Program-made: the position numbers and the translations under genes
Source of the DNA: Callipepla californica brunnescens
Taxonomy: Eukaryota; Chordata; Aves; Galliformes; Odontophoridae
DNA: 64,000 nucleotides
Direction of reading: 5' to 3'
NCBI GenBank assembly: GCA_023055505.1
Contig: JALIRH010000003.1
Span: 30,816,842-30,880,841 of the forward strand
Part shown: piece by piece, positions 27,801 through 41,700 of the stretch
Layout: each line of letters starts with the position of its first letter
Position numbering within the stretch: the first letter of the stretch is position 1
Notes under the pieces: generated by a model
The model's input: the letters and a program-made list of their open reading frames with translations, nothing else
The model's database searches: none
What the model was told of the DNA's origin: nothing

Positions 27801-30800
27801 TAGGGCTTTTATATCAAAGCAAATTAAGAATCGTAAGTAGCACAAAAATCATCTTCATGAGAGATAGTATGAGAAAAGTGCTTTATTTTTCAGGAGTCCC
27901 TCTGCTAGATATTTGTAGAAACACGTTTGGAATATGTTATCCTTTGTGAAACTTATTAAAAGTCAATAACCTGTGAAATTTCTGCTCCAGAGTGGATAGA
28001 GTAAATGTGGCAGAATTGTTTCTTTTTTTCTATGGCTCAATACACATTTACCTTAAGAGTCTTATTTTTTTTTTCCCTTACACTAAATATTTCTCAGGTG
28101 GGTATTGCATGTTAACAGAAATGTTATGCCTGAACCATTAATGACAGGCACGCTGTGTGATGAAGGGAAAAAATGTATTTGGGTAGGGGAAGAGACAGAG
28201 AAAAATGCATTTTTAAGGGGCGGGAGGCAGAGAACAAATGAAACTTCAGGAAAAACGAAAAACCTGGGGACCATCATTTATCCCTCCACAGAATTCAAGA
28301 ACCAGACCTTCTGTAGCAAATTGAACCCTGAGGCAGCAGAAACCCCAGAAGGAGCTGGCATATCATCGCTAATTAAATCATTAGACTTTTAAACGTTTCT
28401 TGAGACAGTGTTGATTTTCTGCAGTGAGGTGAGGTCCCTGTGCCCAACTGGGATCCTTCAGTCTTCTGCACCTTCTCAGAGCTCTGTCTGAAGTCTGACA
28501 TGCTTTTGAAAAGTGGCATCTGAGCCTGCAGGTCTAAGCTTGCAAATGTTTTAATGACAAAACCTCTCTGTGGCAGCCTAGCGCCTCTTTTGTTCTGTAA
28601 GGGAAAGATTTCAGCTTGGGCTGTTGGTATCCTGGTACAGGCCAGCCCTCTGCTAGAGGAGACTTGCTGCTCTAGGGCTGCTCTCAGGCTTTCCAGTGCT
28701 TCTCCTCATGTGCACAGCTGCACAGGCATTGTCTGGGAATGCCAGATGGCCTACAGTAATTTTGTGCAACCCCTGACCTGCCTTGGTTGCACTGGGGATT
28801 GTTCAGCTGGTGGCAGCATCTTAGCAGAGTATAGATATGGCTGAAATGTCATCTTTGCCTTCCCTAAGACTTCATGTTTTGTGTGTTGATTCCAAGGGAA
28901 CCCACAGTGCTATCCGTGCTGTATAATCATCAGATCTTATTTTGCTTACCCATGGTTCTGCTGCAGCAGTGTTAAACACAGGTTAGGCAAAATACTGGAT
29001 ACACCAGTGACTCATTTAGTTCCTTTCTTCTTCCCAGCTGGTCTAAGTCACACACAGCTGTGAGAACATTAGCTCTGAGATGGTGAGCAACAGACGCTGT
29101 ATATGCCATTATGCATTCCTTTGTATCTCACAGGCCACATGGCGATGGCTTCTAAATCCCTTATCGTAACTGCCTCAGGCTGGAAACATTTTTTTTTGTA
29201 CCAGATGATGTAAAGATGACATTTCTTGAGCTGAGGGAATTTACTGTGATCGTACTCATCTCCGGGCCTCAAAAGATTATTCTGAGACCTCCATTCATCA
29301 CATAAACATGGCTTTTTAGTTGTTTTTTCTAATTCCAAGATAGAAATCATGAAAGTATTTGGAGGGAATGTTATTTTTCAGGAATAACTGGTGACAATTA
29401 CACAAAGGTGTTTTACTGAGCAATTTTCTTCATGTTCTGCAAGAATGGAGAAATGATTAGATATGTCCGTTAGTAAGATATGGTATTCCAGTGCCTGTGT
29501 TTTGTTGTTACTGATTGTTAGTGATACAGCACCTTGTAACTTGTTAAGTGTATGTAAAGCCTTTTGTCTTTAATTGATTCCCTTCTGCTATTTGTCTTGG
29601 TTCGTTTTCTCCTTGGCAATGTCTGTTCTCATTTTAATGGTGGCTTTTTTCAGCTTGCAGGCTCACAGTGTGGGAAACATAGTTGAATCCCACTCCTCTG
29701 TAAGATCTGCTCATTTGCATTTGTTTGGTGAGGGGTGAAGGGGATTGTATGTGTTTAGCACAACTTGCATTCCTGTAATGGAAATTTGTGGTTTTTCCAT
29801 GCAGGCGATATTTTTATGTAATGTGTTTGAATGTGTCACCTTCCTTGAGCTTCCTCCTTTTAGGCAAGACCTCCAATGTCCTGAGGGGCCCATACCATAA
29901 CATACAGGTCAGCATTAATTGCTAACCCATCACTTCCCAGTTTACTTGAAAATGAATGCTTTTAAAACAGCCATTCTCTTCTATTATTCATCATGTTAGT
30001 TTACATACCATGTGTCTCAGGTCTCCTTTGTAAGGTATTAAGGTTCAGAAATGCTTTGGGGGACAGAGCTGGGTATGAATGCTCTTGAATCACACCAAGA
30101 GCATGGTATTTCTTGAGGCTGATGGTCTTAAAGCTCAGAGCACATGGAAAAGCCTGTGTCATTGTGAATGGATAACTCCCTGTCATCTGGTTACAACTTT
30201 CTGTAGTGCTCTTGTCTGTGTGGAGTACATATTAACTTAACATTGAACATACATAGTTAGTTACCCCAAGATGGGCTGTTTGTCCATAACTTTAAGCTGT
30301 TGCTTGAGTGATCCTTCTCTTCCTGAAGAAGTACTTGTGCATGTCAGTGCAACTTCCTGCGCCTTTCTAACAAAGGGCTGTCAAACTAGGTACACCCTGT
30401 GATTATCAAGAATGTTGAAAATTTGGAATGTTGCTGCTGCCACTGAACTTGAAAATGGTAAACAAGTTATCAGATAGGCTTGTAAAACTGAAAGAAAATT
30501 ACACTCCTCTGTGACATCTGAAGGCATTCTGCCTCAAATGTGTTTTATGTTCTTTAGAATGAAAGTCTCTTTTTAGCATATTGTGTAGTCTTACAGTGCT
30601 AATAGGTTCCCAAAACGCCTTCAACCACCACCAGCAGCAAAACACCTGTCTGTGTTCAGTAATGTTTAAAAAACACTGAAGTGTCATCAAACCCACATGG
30701 GGATAATTGAACATGTTTCTTAGGCAGATCAATTCTCCTTGTTCTAAACAATACATTCTTTTTGTTCCAGTTACATTACTTTTCAGTTTGCATGAGAAGT

Positions 30801-33604
30801 GCTGTCATGAATACAGGATTATTGTTTCTTAAAGGCTTATATTGTCCTAATATTCTTTTCCAGCCTGAAAGCAGCAACTTGTCTTTGCACTCGCTTGCTG
30901 TGGAAAGGTTACGATATCGTGAATTGGAGGGTTAGTTCTTCAGCCATATAACTGCTAACAAGAACTTAGGATCTCATAAACAAAAATAGCATCTTGAATA
31001 CATTTCTGTAGAGAAGGGAAAAATCAGCAAAACCAGTGTATGTTTGCAGAGTTGCTCCCACTAGATATTCAGAATAAGTATTCAGGCTGTCTTATTATCT
31101 CAGTTATCTTTTGTGTGAGTACAATTCTGGTGAGTAAAAGTTCACTAACCCAAAATATACACAAATAAAAGGAGCTGTAAATAATGAAAAGCAAACTGCT
31201 GAATGTGCTAACTAATAAATTACAGGTAATTTCTGCTTGCTGTACAAGACCAGCTTTGTTTAGGACATCTGAAGTAGTCATGAAGACACAGTTTATGTGA
31301 TTGTGAGTCCATTTAATGAATAGATCTTAAGTAACCTTTCTGAATGCTTTTTTTTCACCTCTACTTTAGATGTTGGTGTGCTTCCTTGTTTGCAGTTCTT
31401 GAAGTCAGTGTTCCTGGAGAGAGGGCTTTCTGATTATCCTGTTCTCTATTTTGATTTTTCTTTCCCCCTTCTACTCATCTCATTTCCATTTTTTAAATTG
31501 TGATTTATTCTTACTTTATTCATTTTGTTTCCAACTTTATTTTTTAGTACTTTTCTTTTGTGTATCTTCTCTCTGTATGTCACCAAGGACAAAGAAAATG
31601 TCAAAGTAGAAATAAATAAATGCACTTGACTCAGAAAATCTATTCTCACTCTTAAACTTAGAAGATTGCTTCCAAGATATCTTAGACTGTTTGACCACAG
31701 TGCAGATTCTCATTAAATGTTCTTATTGTCTTCATAATCCCTTGCAATATATTTGAAAATGTCTGCAATGTCCTGCCAGCACACAGTATCTTAGAAATGC
31801 TTAGCAAATTTAAATCTGAATAACCTTGTGAGAAATTTAATGATACTTCCTCTTGGAAACGGATTAGCCTAGATTAACTAGGACTGGAGGAAAGGGGAGA
31901 ATGTTTGCTGTTCTTTTTGTTTCTGGATGGGGAAAATGTAGCTAAAACCTACTGGGGATGGAAACTGAAATAATCCTTCAGAAAGTGCAGCGGATTACAG
32001 CTTGTAATCATGCCTCATGGGCATAATACACATTTCATCTTCATGGTGATCTGGTCCCATGGCAGAGATCCTTTGCAGGCAAACTTGCATCTTTTGCCAG
32101 CTTGCAACTCTTGGTTCCCAACCTCTTACTTGTGTCCTTCAACACTGGCATTGCCAGTGTTCCCATCCATCTTTGGATAAATACAAGCTGCATGGGCTGT
32201 AAAAATGAGGTAGGGCTAAGAATGTAATCTGCTTCTTCCAGCAAGAATCTGGGCTTCAGTGGGGACAGAGTTGTGCCTATATGTACAAACACAAATGTGC
32301 ACACCAGATGAAAAAATAAAGAAGATCATTGCTCCTGTCTGTCATTCACCAGATAGGAGATAATTCTACCAATGGGACCCACTGTGCCTTTTGTGGCCAC
32401 AACAGGGATCTTCTGGCTCTGTAATGGGAAGAAAGTGCTTGCTGCTAGTGAAGAAGGACTTTGTTTTGATTCCCAAGTAAGCACCTGCTGGCTGAGGTTT
32501 GGAGAGGGCCCTTTGCAGAAGGGGAGGGGTGAGCTGGGGGAGGCTTTCAAATCCAGCATTTCTCTAGGGGGAAGGAGGCATATACTTTTCCTCTTTAAGG
32601 AGATACATATATTTTGATAAATATTGTTCCCAGAACATTTTAGAATGAATGTTTGTCTACTATATGAAACAATAAACTGAAGAAGAGCACAAGAATTGCA
32701 CTTAGTGATTTTCAATGCCTTTTCTCCTTTCCTTAATTTTTTAATTATTTTTCACTACTTTAGGAATGCTGAATTACAAGTATTGATTTATTTTAATCTT
32801 TTTAATTGGAGGATGGAGGAACTGTGGTACAGAACAATACTGGTTTATGATAAGCAGGGGAAAGCTCTGTTCCTTAAAATCTGGTCTCAGTACTGAAACT
32901 AGATAATATATATTTCTTTTTAAAAAAGGAGGTCAGATTTGGGGCTGCTTTCTAGTGTTTCTTAAAGCTATAGGAAAAAAACAAACAAACAAAGCACATG
33001 GTCACACAGTCTTTAGTAGCTCCCTGCCCATATTAATTGAGATTTCTTCAAAGAGGCTTTGGTGGTTTGGTTTTTTTTTCAAAGTTACTGAATTAACTTC
33101 ATTAGTTAGTGTGCAGCATAGCAAAGGCATGGTGACAGAGAATTGTGCTGCTTACTCATAAGAAAGCTTACTCCCTTCTCTCCTTCCCTTCAGGCTTTTT
33201 GTCTTCTACTTATTTTATACTTAGCATAGCAAAAATCTTCGAAGGGCAAGGCTGGGTATCTCCTTCTAAAAACAGAAAGTATTTTCCTTCCTTACAAAAC
33301 AAACAAACAAACAACAAAAAAAAAGTGCATGGCCTTTCAAGATGGTTTGTAATTGCGTATTTTGTTAGGATCTTTTCTTCTCCTGTATGCCTCTTTCTTA
33401 CACTGCATTGTTCTAGTGATGGTCAGTCATGCTTACAAAACTACAGTTCAACAATCTGCTGAAACTCATTATTGTCACAGTAGTCCTCTGTTCTGCAAAC
33501 TCGTGCCTCACTGAGAGTAAGTAATTCTGCTTCTCTTTGCTGCTGCTTTGGTGTACTGAGATTTCTCAGTTTTGGAGCAGAAGTAATGTTTTCCCTTATA
33601 ACTG

Positions 33605-33666
33605 TTTTTTTTTTTTTGTTGTTGTTGTTTTGTTTTGTTTTGTTTTTTTGTTTTTTTGTTTTTTGT
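33605..33666. repeat. T-rich TTTTG/TTG simple repeat
   Basis: A T run leads into ttg trinucleotides, then ttttg pentanucleotides and longer T7-g units, about 60 bp in all, inside intron 10. Confidence 0.9.
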
Positions 33667-34154
33667 AAATGTTGATAAATGCTTGAAAGTGCTTCTATTT
33701 GACCACCACCATCACCTGTGCATTGCCCAGCTCTGCCTAGCTGTTGCCTCATCTGTGAGCTGGTCTCGTGCAAAGCTTTCTCAGCTGTGGATGTGTGATT
33801 ATATCATGGAGGAAAGAGAAATGTGCAAAGCTGGTTGTTACCTGCTATCTATGATGTTAACTTGATGCTATTTTACCAGGCTCCCTGGTGGTTGCATGTA
33901 AGTTAATATAAGAACTGAGAAAGATCTGGATCTCTTCTGAACTTGATGAGAAAATTATTCAGAAGTGGATGTGCATTTTCTTACTGCTGCTGTTTTTGAG
34001 TGCATCCCTGCAAGCAAGATTCAAAAATAAGATATCACCACCTGTATAGCCTGAGTAATAAGATGTAGGATAACTCTACCTTGTATGCAACTGCAACAGT
34101 CCTGCCCCACCAGCATTTGGAAGCATTCATTATTTAATGTACTAACTGATGGGA

Positions 34155-34210
34155 GCATGCTGCCAGGTTGGCATGCATGCCCCAGGCATGCAGGCCCCAG
34201 CCTGCATGTT
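34155..34210 (+). promoter_or_regulatory. Possible deep-intronic RBFOX-type GCATG cluster with hairpin
   Basis: Seen: five GCATG motifs on the transcribed strand within 54 bp (34155, 34171, 34175, 34186 and 34204), two of them as TGCATG. The arms catgcagg (34187-34194) and cctgcatg (34201-34208) are perfect reverse complements around a 6-nt loop, extendable by two G-U pairs in RNA. Known: UGCAUG is the RBFOX splicing-factor motif, and distal intronic clusters can act through RNA structure. Inferred: a regulatory role in DISC1 splicing. It could also be a chance GC-rich patch. Confidence 0.3.
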
Positions 34211-37200
34211 ACAGCTAACAGGATCCAAAAGGGAGGATCTGTAAGCCTTTTCTCTATACCAGAATAGGATTTGACCTTATGCAACCCCACAGGTCCAGCA
34301 GCTTGTATTGTACCTTCAGTCCAGTCAGGGGAGCTCTGAAAGCTTTCACCTATTGACATCAGTATTTTGCCAGCTCTATCATTTTCCAAGGTGTGTCTTC
34401 CTAGTTACAATGGTTCAATTTCAAGATACAATCCTGCATGGTGAGAATATGTCATCTCTCCTGATGGTATCTTTTCTAAAAGGACATTTCTTTATGTGCG
34501 CTTAATTCTTGCTCAGTCAGCAGTACACAAGATGATTCATGTTCCCAAATTCACTTGACACTGATATTCGCAATCTGGCGCCCTTTCAGAGAGGGAATAT
34601 ATTATAAACTGTGACATTTTATATTGGATAGCAGAGGTGAATAAAAAATAAACATGGGAGAATTGTAAATTCCTTCTGTACGTTTCCTAGCACTTGTGGT
34701 CAGAGACAATAATAAACATTAAGAGATCGGGCTCATTATTCTAATTGGTTTGTGATAAGAATGCATTCTTCTGTCGGTATAAATAGACATAGCTGTGATT
34801 GCAACAGCATGGATTTCTGACAGCTGAGAATGTGGCCTCAATTCAAATGCTGTGTTTTCTTCCCATTGCATACTTTCAGAAGCAAATGTATTTTCTTGGA
34901 TTAGAGCTCACTGTGGCTTTGAAAGCCACTAATTTCCTTCAGTTTCAGTGAAAGCCACTAGAATTTGAATCTATTTTGAGGTTCAAGTTTGTGATAGTAC
35001 TTAGGCTTGTGATTTGAACAGACCTTAGATAAATAAATGCACAAACCCTGACATGCATGCTTTCCGAAACTAGACTTAATTTATGTCCGTCCTTTAAATC
35101 TCATTTGGGATCAGATATTAAACAGTGTAGAAAAACATGTTCCAACAATCTCCATCCGCTCAAAAAAATAAATCCCAACTGTTTAATACATTGTGGTGCT
35201 TTGCTGTTATTGTAGGAGCCGAAGGCAAGCAGGATGCAGACTGAGTTATCGGTGTTACTACCAAACTTGAAGGTGCTTAATCAGATTATGAATGTGGTGA
35301 ATGATAAACTATGGTTGAGAAGCTGGCTTTGTGGCTTGCTTAATAAGAAGAATTCCCTGATCTCTTTCTCTTCATCTATCAGAGTTTTTCACTTTTAGAA
35401 TGGACTATTTATAATTAATGTTTCAATCAAGGTGAGGATAAAGGTTTGTAACTCTACACCTTTTCTAGGAAGTAAATAGTCCTAAAAGCGAGCAATAAAT
35501 TTTTACATTGTAGATTAGTTATTGTAATAAAAATAAACTACAATAAATGTAGGGACTAAATTGAGTAGTAAATTCTTCCTACAAGGTGCCTTCCTCCTTC
35601 CCAAATAAATTAGTTGATTTCCAGCATTTGATGCATAGGTTTCCATTTCCAAATCCATCTTGCATTAATGATAGAAGTGAAAAGCATCAGCTGCAACAGC
35701 CTGTCATTTTGTGTTTCCAGTGGAGATAATTTAAGGATAACACAGTGACATTGAATACTGATAGAAAAATGACAGGCAGTGATTAAAGTTTTGTGCTGGA
35801 TAAAATAAATGGCTGGAGAATTGAGGAGAAAACAAAAAAGTTGTTCAGCATGGAATATTATCTTGTTTTTTAATAACCTTAAGTTTCCATTAGTAGTTTT
35901 AAGCACTAGAAACATTGTTTATCCTCCTTATTTTGAACAGGTCTTTCAGGAAAGGAAGAGCAGTGATAAAACAAATGCATTTCACATGAAGTATCAGCGT
36001 AAGACAGAATTAACTTCTTATATCAGTTCTTTCTTCTGTGGATTTCAGTTTAGCTTTTGATCCTTTAGAATCCCAAAAACCATAGGTAATACTTTATTTT
36101 TGAGTAGAAAAGTTTGTGGATAATGACTGTAGTTTAAAAGCTTTTTTTTTTTTAATTAAAAGTACTGAAAATATTATCAGACGTGTATGCTTTTTCTCTT
36201 TACTGAGATCACCATGAGGGGCCAGATACTTTAAATGTGGAAGTTGCATTTCTGTTCTTTCTATGGAAAAATCGGAATGCCTTTATGGGAAATAATTCTT
36301 TAAGAAGCGACTTAAGTTGTTTCAAATTTTTCACTTGTTAAAAATCTGAGCGAATTCTACAGGAATCTTAGAATCCATGCATTATTAACAGGTTTCATTA
36401 TCAATTTGTCTAAAGGCAGTTGTTAGCATAAAACATAAGGCATCCTTAAGTCAAAGTCTATGGAAATAGGGAGGAAAGTAGAATTCTGGAAGATGCTCAG
36501 AAATGCTGGACCAGCTTGTAGGTAGTCCAGGACATGGGTCCACTTGTAGCTCTTCCTCCTAATACGTAATTTGTCTTGCTTTCTACCCTGAGGATTATGT
36601 TTTCAGTAGTGTGCATCTCAGCTGCTGGCAGAAGTAATTCAGCTACAAATACAACACTGGAAACTATGCTCACAGCTCCCCTTCATTTATATCCTGCTTT
36701 CACAGTTTCGTATGCATATTTGAAAACTCTGCACCTAATTTTGTATCACTAAGAAATATTTAATAGACATGGTACATTGATTTTGGCTTCAATGCTACTG
36801 CCATTACATTATAAGAATTTATATTAATTAAAAGGGCTAATTTCCTTCATATATATAATATATACCTCCTTACCTATGTATATAATCTTCACGTTCTCAC
36901 ATACAATAACATATTTTGCACAAAGATGAAACAAGCCCATTAAAATTGTTTACAGTAGAACACAATAGGCATAAATATAGTTTGTGTATTAGATCTTATC
37001 ACCAAGCTAAGTCTGTGTACTTTGTGCCTTGTCTTTCTAAGAATCCTCATCTCAAGACTTTATCCAGTTTTACCACAAACAATAAAATGTGTGTGTTAAC
37101 CACTAGATAACAGCAGAGGGAGGGAGAAAAGAGAGGCAGGGAAGGTTAGAGTTAAGTTTTCATCTGGAAGGAATATGAAGACCTTTGGAGGTCGTTGTTG

Positions 37201-38677
37201 CCAGCCAGCAGGAAAGATATGCTGTCCCTGGAGTGATGGTTCAGACAGGGGCAAACAGAGATGTGAAAGAATCAAGGACCATGAAACAGGCAGCAGTAAT
37301 CTGAAGGAGTTTGTACAGAATTTCTGCTAGCTGTGTTGCAGCATGGCATTTTTCCTTCCAAAGTGATTTTGTTATGTTTCAGCTCCATTCTGTTTCTTAC
37401 ACTGGCATTAGGGCGTCTGCAGTGTCATCTGTTTATGACTGGAATTTCCAACAGCGCTAAAATAGGCAACAAGAAACACGTTGGCCTGGGCATACTATAA
37501 TAATGGGATATTCTTCTCCATTTTTGTAGTAAGTAAGAGTTAGGAGTTTGCTTCTATGTGGAGTCCTCTGAAATTCGGGAAGAAGGAGGAAATTGAACTT
37601 TTACTCTTTTTCTTGTTCACCAAGCCAAGAGGAGATGGCTCTTAACCCCAGGGTACTTAGAAGAATGTTGGCATTCCCTAGCAATGCTGTAGGAGTTAGA
37701 TCACTCAAGAAGGATGCCTGAGACCTTGTTTTTTGAACTCTGCCCACTGCATTCCTGAGTAGAGGAGAGGAGGGTGCCACAACTGCAGTGTTGAGGGCTA
37801 GTCTGGGCTGGGGACTCAGCTCTCCTTTCTTCAAATCTGCTCCTCTTTGTACTTTTGCCTCTGAGATGCTGTAGAAAGCTGAACTACTCCTCTCATTCAT
37901 TCTTCTAGCTGTAGGAAAGCATTGTCTGTGTTTCTACTGCACTATCATGTCTCTTGGATAGTTCTCTGTTGTGCACAGAACATGTCTGTGGCTTATACAT
38001 TTAGATGTTAGAAAAGGCACTCGAGAGCATAGCTTTAGGTTTTAAAAATGTAGGAGTCTAAAATTTAGTTGGAGATTGCGAGGATTGATTGTCTGATCTG
38101 GTTTATGATCCAGAGCATTCTCCGGTAAGTCATTAAATATCACATTTAAAGAGGGCCAGCTTCTTGTTATTTTCTTCAAACTACTTTCCATTAAATATTA
38201 TGTTCCATAGTCTGCTAGATATTATTGTATGTTTTACAAGAGAGAAGGCAAGGTTAGAGAAGCAAATCACTTGTGTCAGAGAAACATACTGCAAGCTTCA
38301 GACTTTGTAGAGGATTTCCATTTAGTCTGTAATGTAGGAGTGTGAGTAGGCTGTCATCATGTAGGGGAGTATGGAGTCTCCTCACCTCCTGGGAGTGAGC
38401 CTTGTTTTTACATGGAGAAATGAAATAACAGCACTGAACAGCAAATAAGCGTTGTCACTGAGCTTTGAAATAAGGGAGTAGGAAAAATAAGTCTTGCACA
38501 CTGGGGGAGAAACACATGATCAAAACAATACAAAGTGAATTCATGAGATTTTCAGCTCCTGAGGAGATTGCAGGGAAGAGGCACAATGCAGGGAATTGAA
38601 TTGTGAAATTGAGATTCTGTGACTGGTGTGTATAGAAGGGGGTTTATAGGATTAGAGGAAGTTGCAGGAAGAAAAGG

Positions 38678-38720
38678 AAAAAAAAAAAAAAAAAAAGGAA
38701 TTTTTTTTTATTTTTTTTTT
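38678..38720. repeat. A19 run facing T-rich run
   Basis: A19 (38678-38696), then ggaa, then T10-a-T12 type sequence. The two arms are complementary and could pair as a long A/T hairpin in single strands. Likely a length-variable site. Confidence 0.9.
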
Positions 38721-41700
38721 ACTTCAGATGATCAGAAAAGGTGACTTTCTGGAGTTCAGACAAGGGGGGAGAAAGTTTTGCTGTTCAGATGGAGTTCAAG
38801 TTTTCTTTTTCCCTTTTCCTGACCCTTTTTTCTTCTTTCTTTTATGTTCATCATCTGTGAGCTGCAATATGATGATCCCTAGCTGTACCTTCTCCTTTGT
38901 CAAACTGCTGTTGCACACCAGCCAGAGGGACTGGTGAAACAATGTTATACACCTTCCTCTGGCTAGAGGTTCATGTGACCCACAGATAAGAATACTGTGG
39001 TTCTCAGTTTGTTCAACAGGCTGATTGTAGGCATCTTAAAATATAACAGCTAACATTCAAATCAAGAACAAACCAGGCTGGAAACTTTGTTTTATAAAGG
39101 AGAAAAGCAAAACATTTTCCTGAAGTTGTAAATACTTGACAAATATAAATAGAACCCTTAATGCATGAATGAATTAATACAATAAAACAAATCAGAAGTA
39201 TGGGTTTCTGTGAAGAGTAAAGCAATATGGTTTTCTTCCATCCTCTAGTCTCCAGCCAGTTAAATATTGCTCCATGCTTTCTTTCCTTTGTGTGCTCCCT
39301 TTGTTCACTGCGTGGCTTTTGCCTTAAGAGAAGACAGCAAAGACATAACTAAATGTGGAGTAAGAAGAGCTAGTTCTTTCTCTATGGTGGAAAATATAAA
39401 TATAGAATGTGAGAGACCAAAATACAAACAAACTTTCCCTAGTTTGTTCAGTAGAACAACAATGAAGGGGTATATAGAGCAAAGACTTCTGATTCCAATT
39501 GCTGTTTTCCATCAGCCTCATAATTTTTCAATAATTTTAATTGTTGTAGTGAAAATCCCTTTGGTTTCTGCCCAGTTGTTGTTCCACTTTGTTTGCTGTC
39601 TTGTCAAGAGAAAACTACCTTTAGTGTCAGTGAGTGCAATGTGTGAACAAACATGCCTGGTATGGGAAAAGGGTAATGGCTCACCCATTAGAAGGAAGTT
39701 GTCTGGAGTAGTTCTTAGTTAATCACCCCTCCTAATTTAGCCTTTGTTTATGCAGTTTCCAAACATATGTTGTATTATGTAGACTTTTAGCTCTGCTCTT
39801 ACTCTCACTGACTTCTTACAGGGATTTCCCCTTGCTGTCCTTAAAATAAGCAATATCTTGTATCAGCATACAATGTTGACCTCAGGGCGTCATAAACTAC
39901 TTTTAACAGTTCACTCACAAAGTGGCATTCCTAAAAGTGAGAGATAGTGAGATTTACAAGTACTGACATCTCCACATCTCCCTGTGTTTATTCTGATTTG
40001 CTTTCTAGGAGCTTTTCTGGGATTTTTTTGTTTGTGTTTGTGTTTTTGTTTTTTTCTAAATGAGGCTTAATATAAAGTCTTTTGACTATTTTCATATGGG
40101 CATGTTTTCATTTAGGGTATAATATTCCGGAACTGAGTGTGCCTTTGGTATGTATGCAGAGCCTTCAATAAGAAAGTCATGTTCTTAGAGTTCCAGTTAA
40201 CACTATAAATAGCTTTTGAATAATATAGTGCTGAGAGCTGTGTAATGAACTCCCACTGATATTTCTGGGAATCTTGTGGAAAGACTGAGGAGCAATGTTC
40301 AAGGAAGAAAGAGAATCCTTGTTTGATTTGACTCCCAAAATGATTTTCACACAGTGTTATGTGCAGATTGAAGTTGCCCTCCTTCACTTCCTGATGTGTG
40401 GTGGTGTTCCCTAGAAAACTACTTGTGGCTGCTGCTTCCTACTTGAGACTTTGCAAAGGCATCTGCAACTAAAGTTTCAACAGCTGCTTTATGAAGAGAA
40501 CTTGCAGATAAGCCTTTCTGTTCCACAGTCATTTCCTCCTGTCTATAAACAGCTCTGTTTCTCTGACAGCTCTTTCATCATCATCTACTTGACTGAATCC
40601 AGAATTCTGCTTCCTGCTTCTATTTGTGACATTGTGGATGTCTCAGGCATTCTTCAGGTCAACATGGGCCTGCTGATATAGACTCTTTTTGCATAGTATC
40701 ATGGAGATAAAAACTGTCTGAGCTATCCATCCAGTTAAAAAATTACTTTTATTAGGTCTTGCATCTCAGTTATTTCAACATACGTTTGTCTGATATCAGC
40801 TTGACAAAAGCAGCCTTAGTCTATCCTCATCCAGTCAAAATGCCAGTTATTGCAGTGACTGTTCTCTTCATCTCCCTCTTCTTTTTAAATTCTTTGTTTC
40901 TGATCGTGTCACTTTGTTTGATTTTCTTCATTGATTCCTTCTGTTACATTAAACGTAACTGCTAGCCTTTGCTCTCTAGGCTGTTCACAGTACCTTTTTT
41001 GCTATCAAAAGACTGATTTCCATCTCAAGATGTTGAACTACATTGGTATCCATTGCTTGTCCATTATGGTTTTATACTGACATCTTTTGTCTTTTCCTCA
41101 TGATTAGTTTATGGAGGAATGGAAAACTCCAACAACCACAGACCAGTTTCATTGGTCTCCTGCAAAACCTTAGAATTCTCATTCACTCTGTACCTCCATG
41201 TGCTTGACTGTGATTAGACTAATTACTTGCTGATGTAACTAATTGAACTGTTGTACTGTAACTAATGCACTGTGTTCAGACCACTGTTGTCTCAGTGTTT
41301 CTTTGAACATTCCTGCCTGCTCTTTGTAATCTGGCTGGTATTTATACAAAACCCAGCTCTTGGGACTCATGAGCCCTCTGGCACTTGGAAGTTCAGAATC
41401 ACTGGGTGATTAAGGTATGCTTTGTTGTTGCTGAGTCTGTAAAAATGGCTGATAGATTGTGACGTGTTGTGGATTCCAGCAAATAATTTCTCCCACCTCT
41501 GTTGAACTTGCCACACATACCACTTTGTTAGGAATGTATGGACAAGCATATAGCATCTGGAGATTAATACATCATAAATAATTTGTAAATATACGACTAC
41601 TGTAAAAACAAACCCAATCTTGATCCATTATTTTTGAAGAGTTGCATACATGAGAAACTCACTGTTTTCAATATAGACACCCCCAGACTTTTCACTTTCT

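Noticed and set aside
32372..32617. Short stretch (VATTGIFWLCNGKK) faintly like the end of a retroviral surface glycoprotein
   Set aside because: Only a few residues fit. No transmembrane subunit, pol segment or LTR pair is visible nearby, and the rest of the frame does not match. A repeat-library search would settle it.
37601..37900. Minus-strand open frame of 99 codons with slightly higher GC
   Set aside because: No domain, no splice or promoter support, and no similarity that I recognise.
39267..39722. Open frame of 151 codons, plus strand
   Set aside because: No recognisable domain, starts at TTG, intronic location, and mixed composition typical of translated non-coding DNA.
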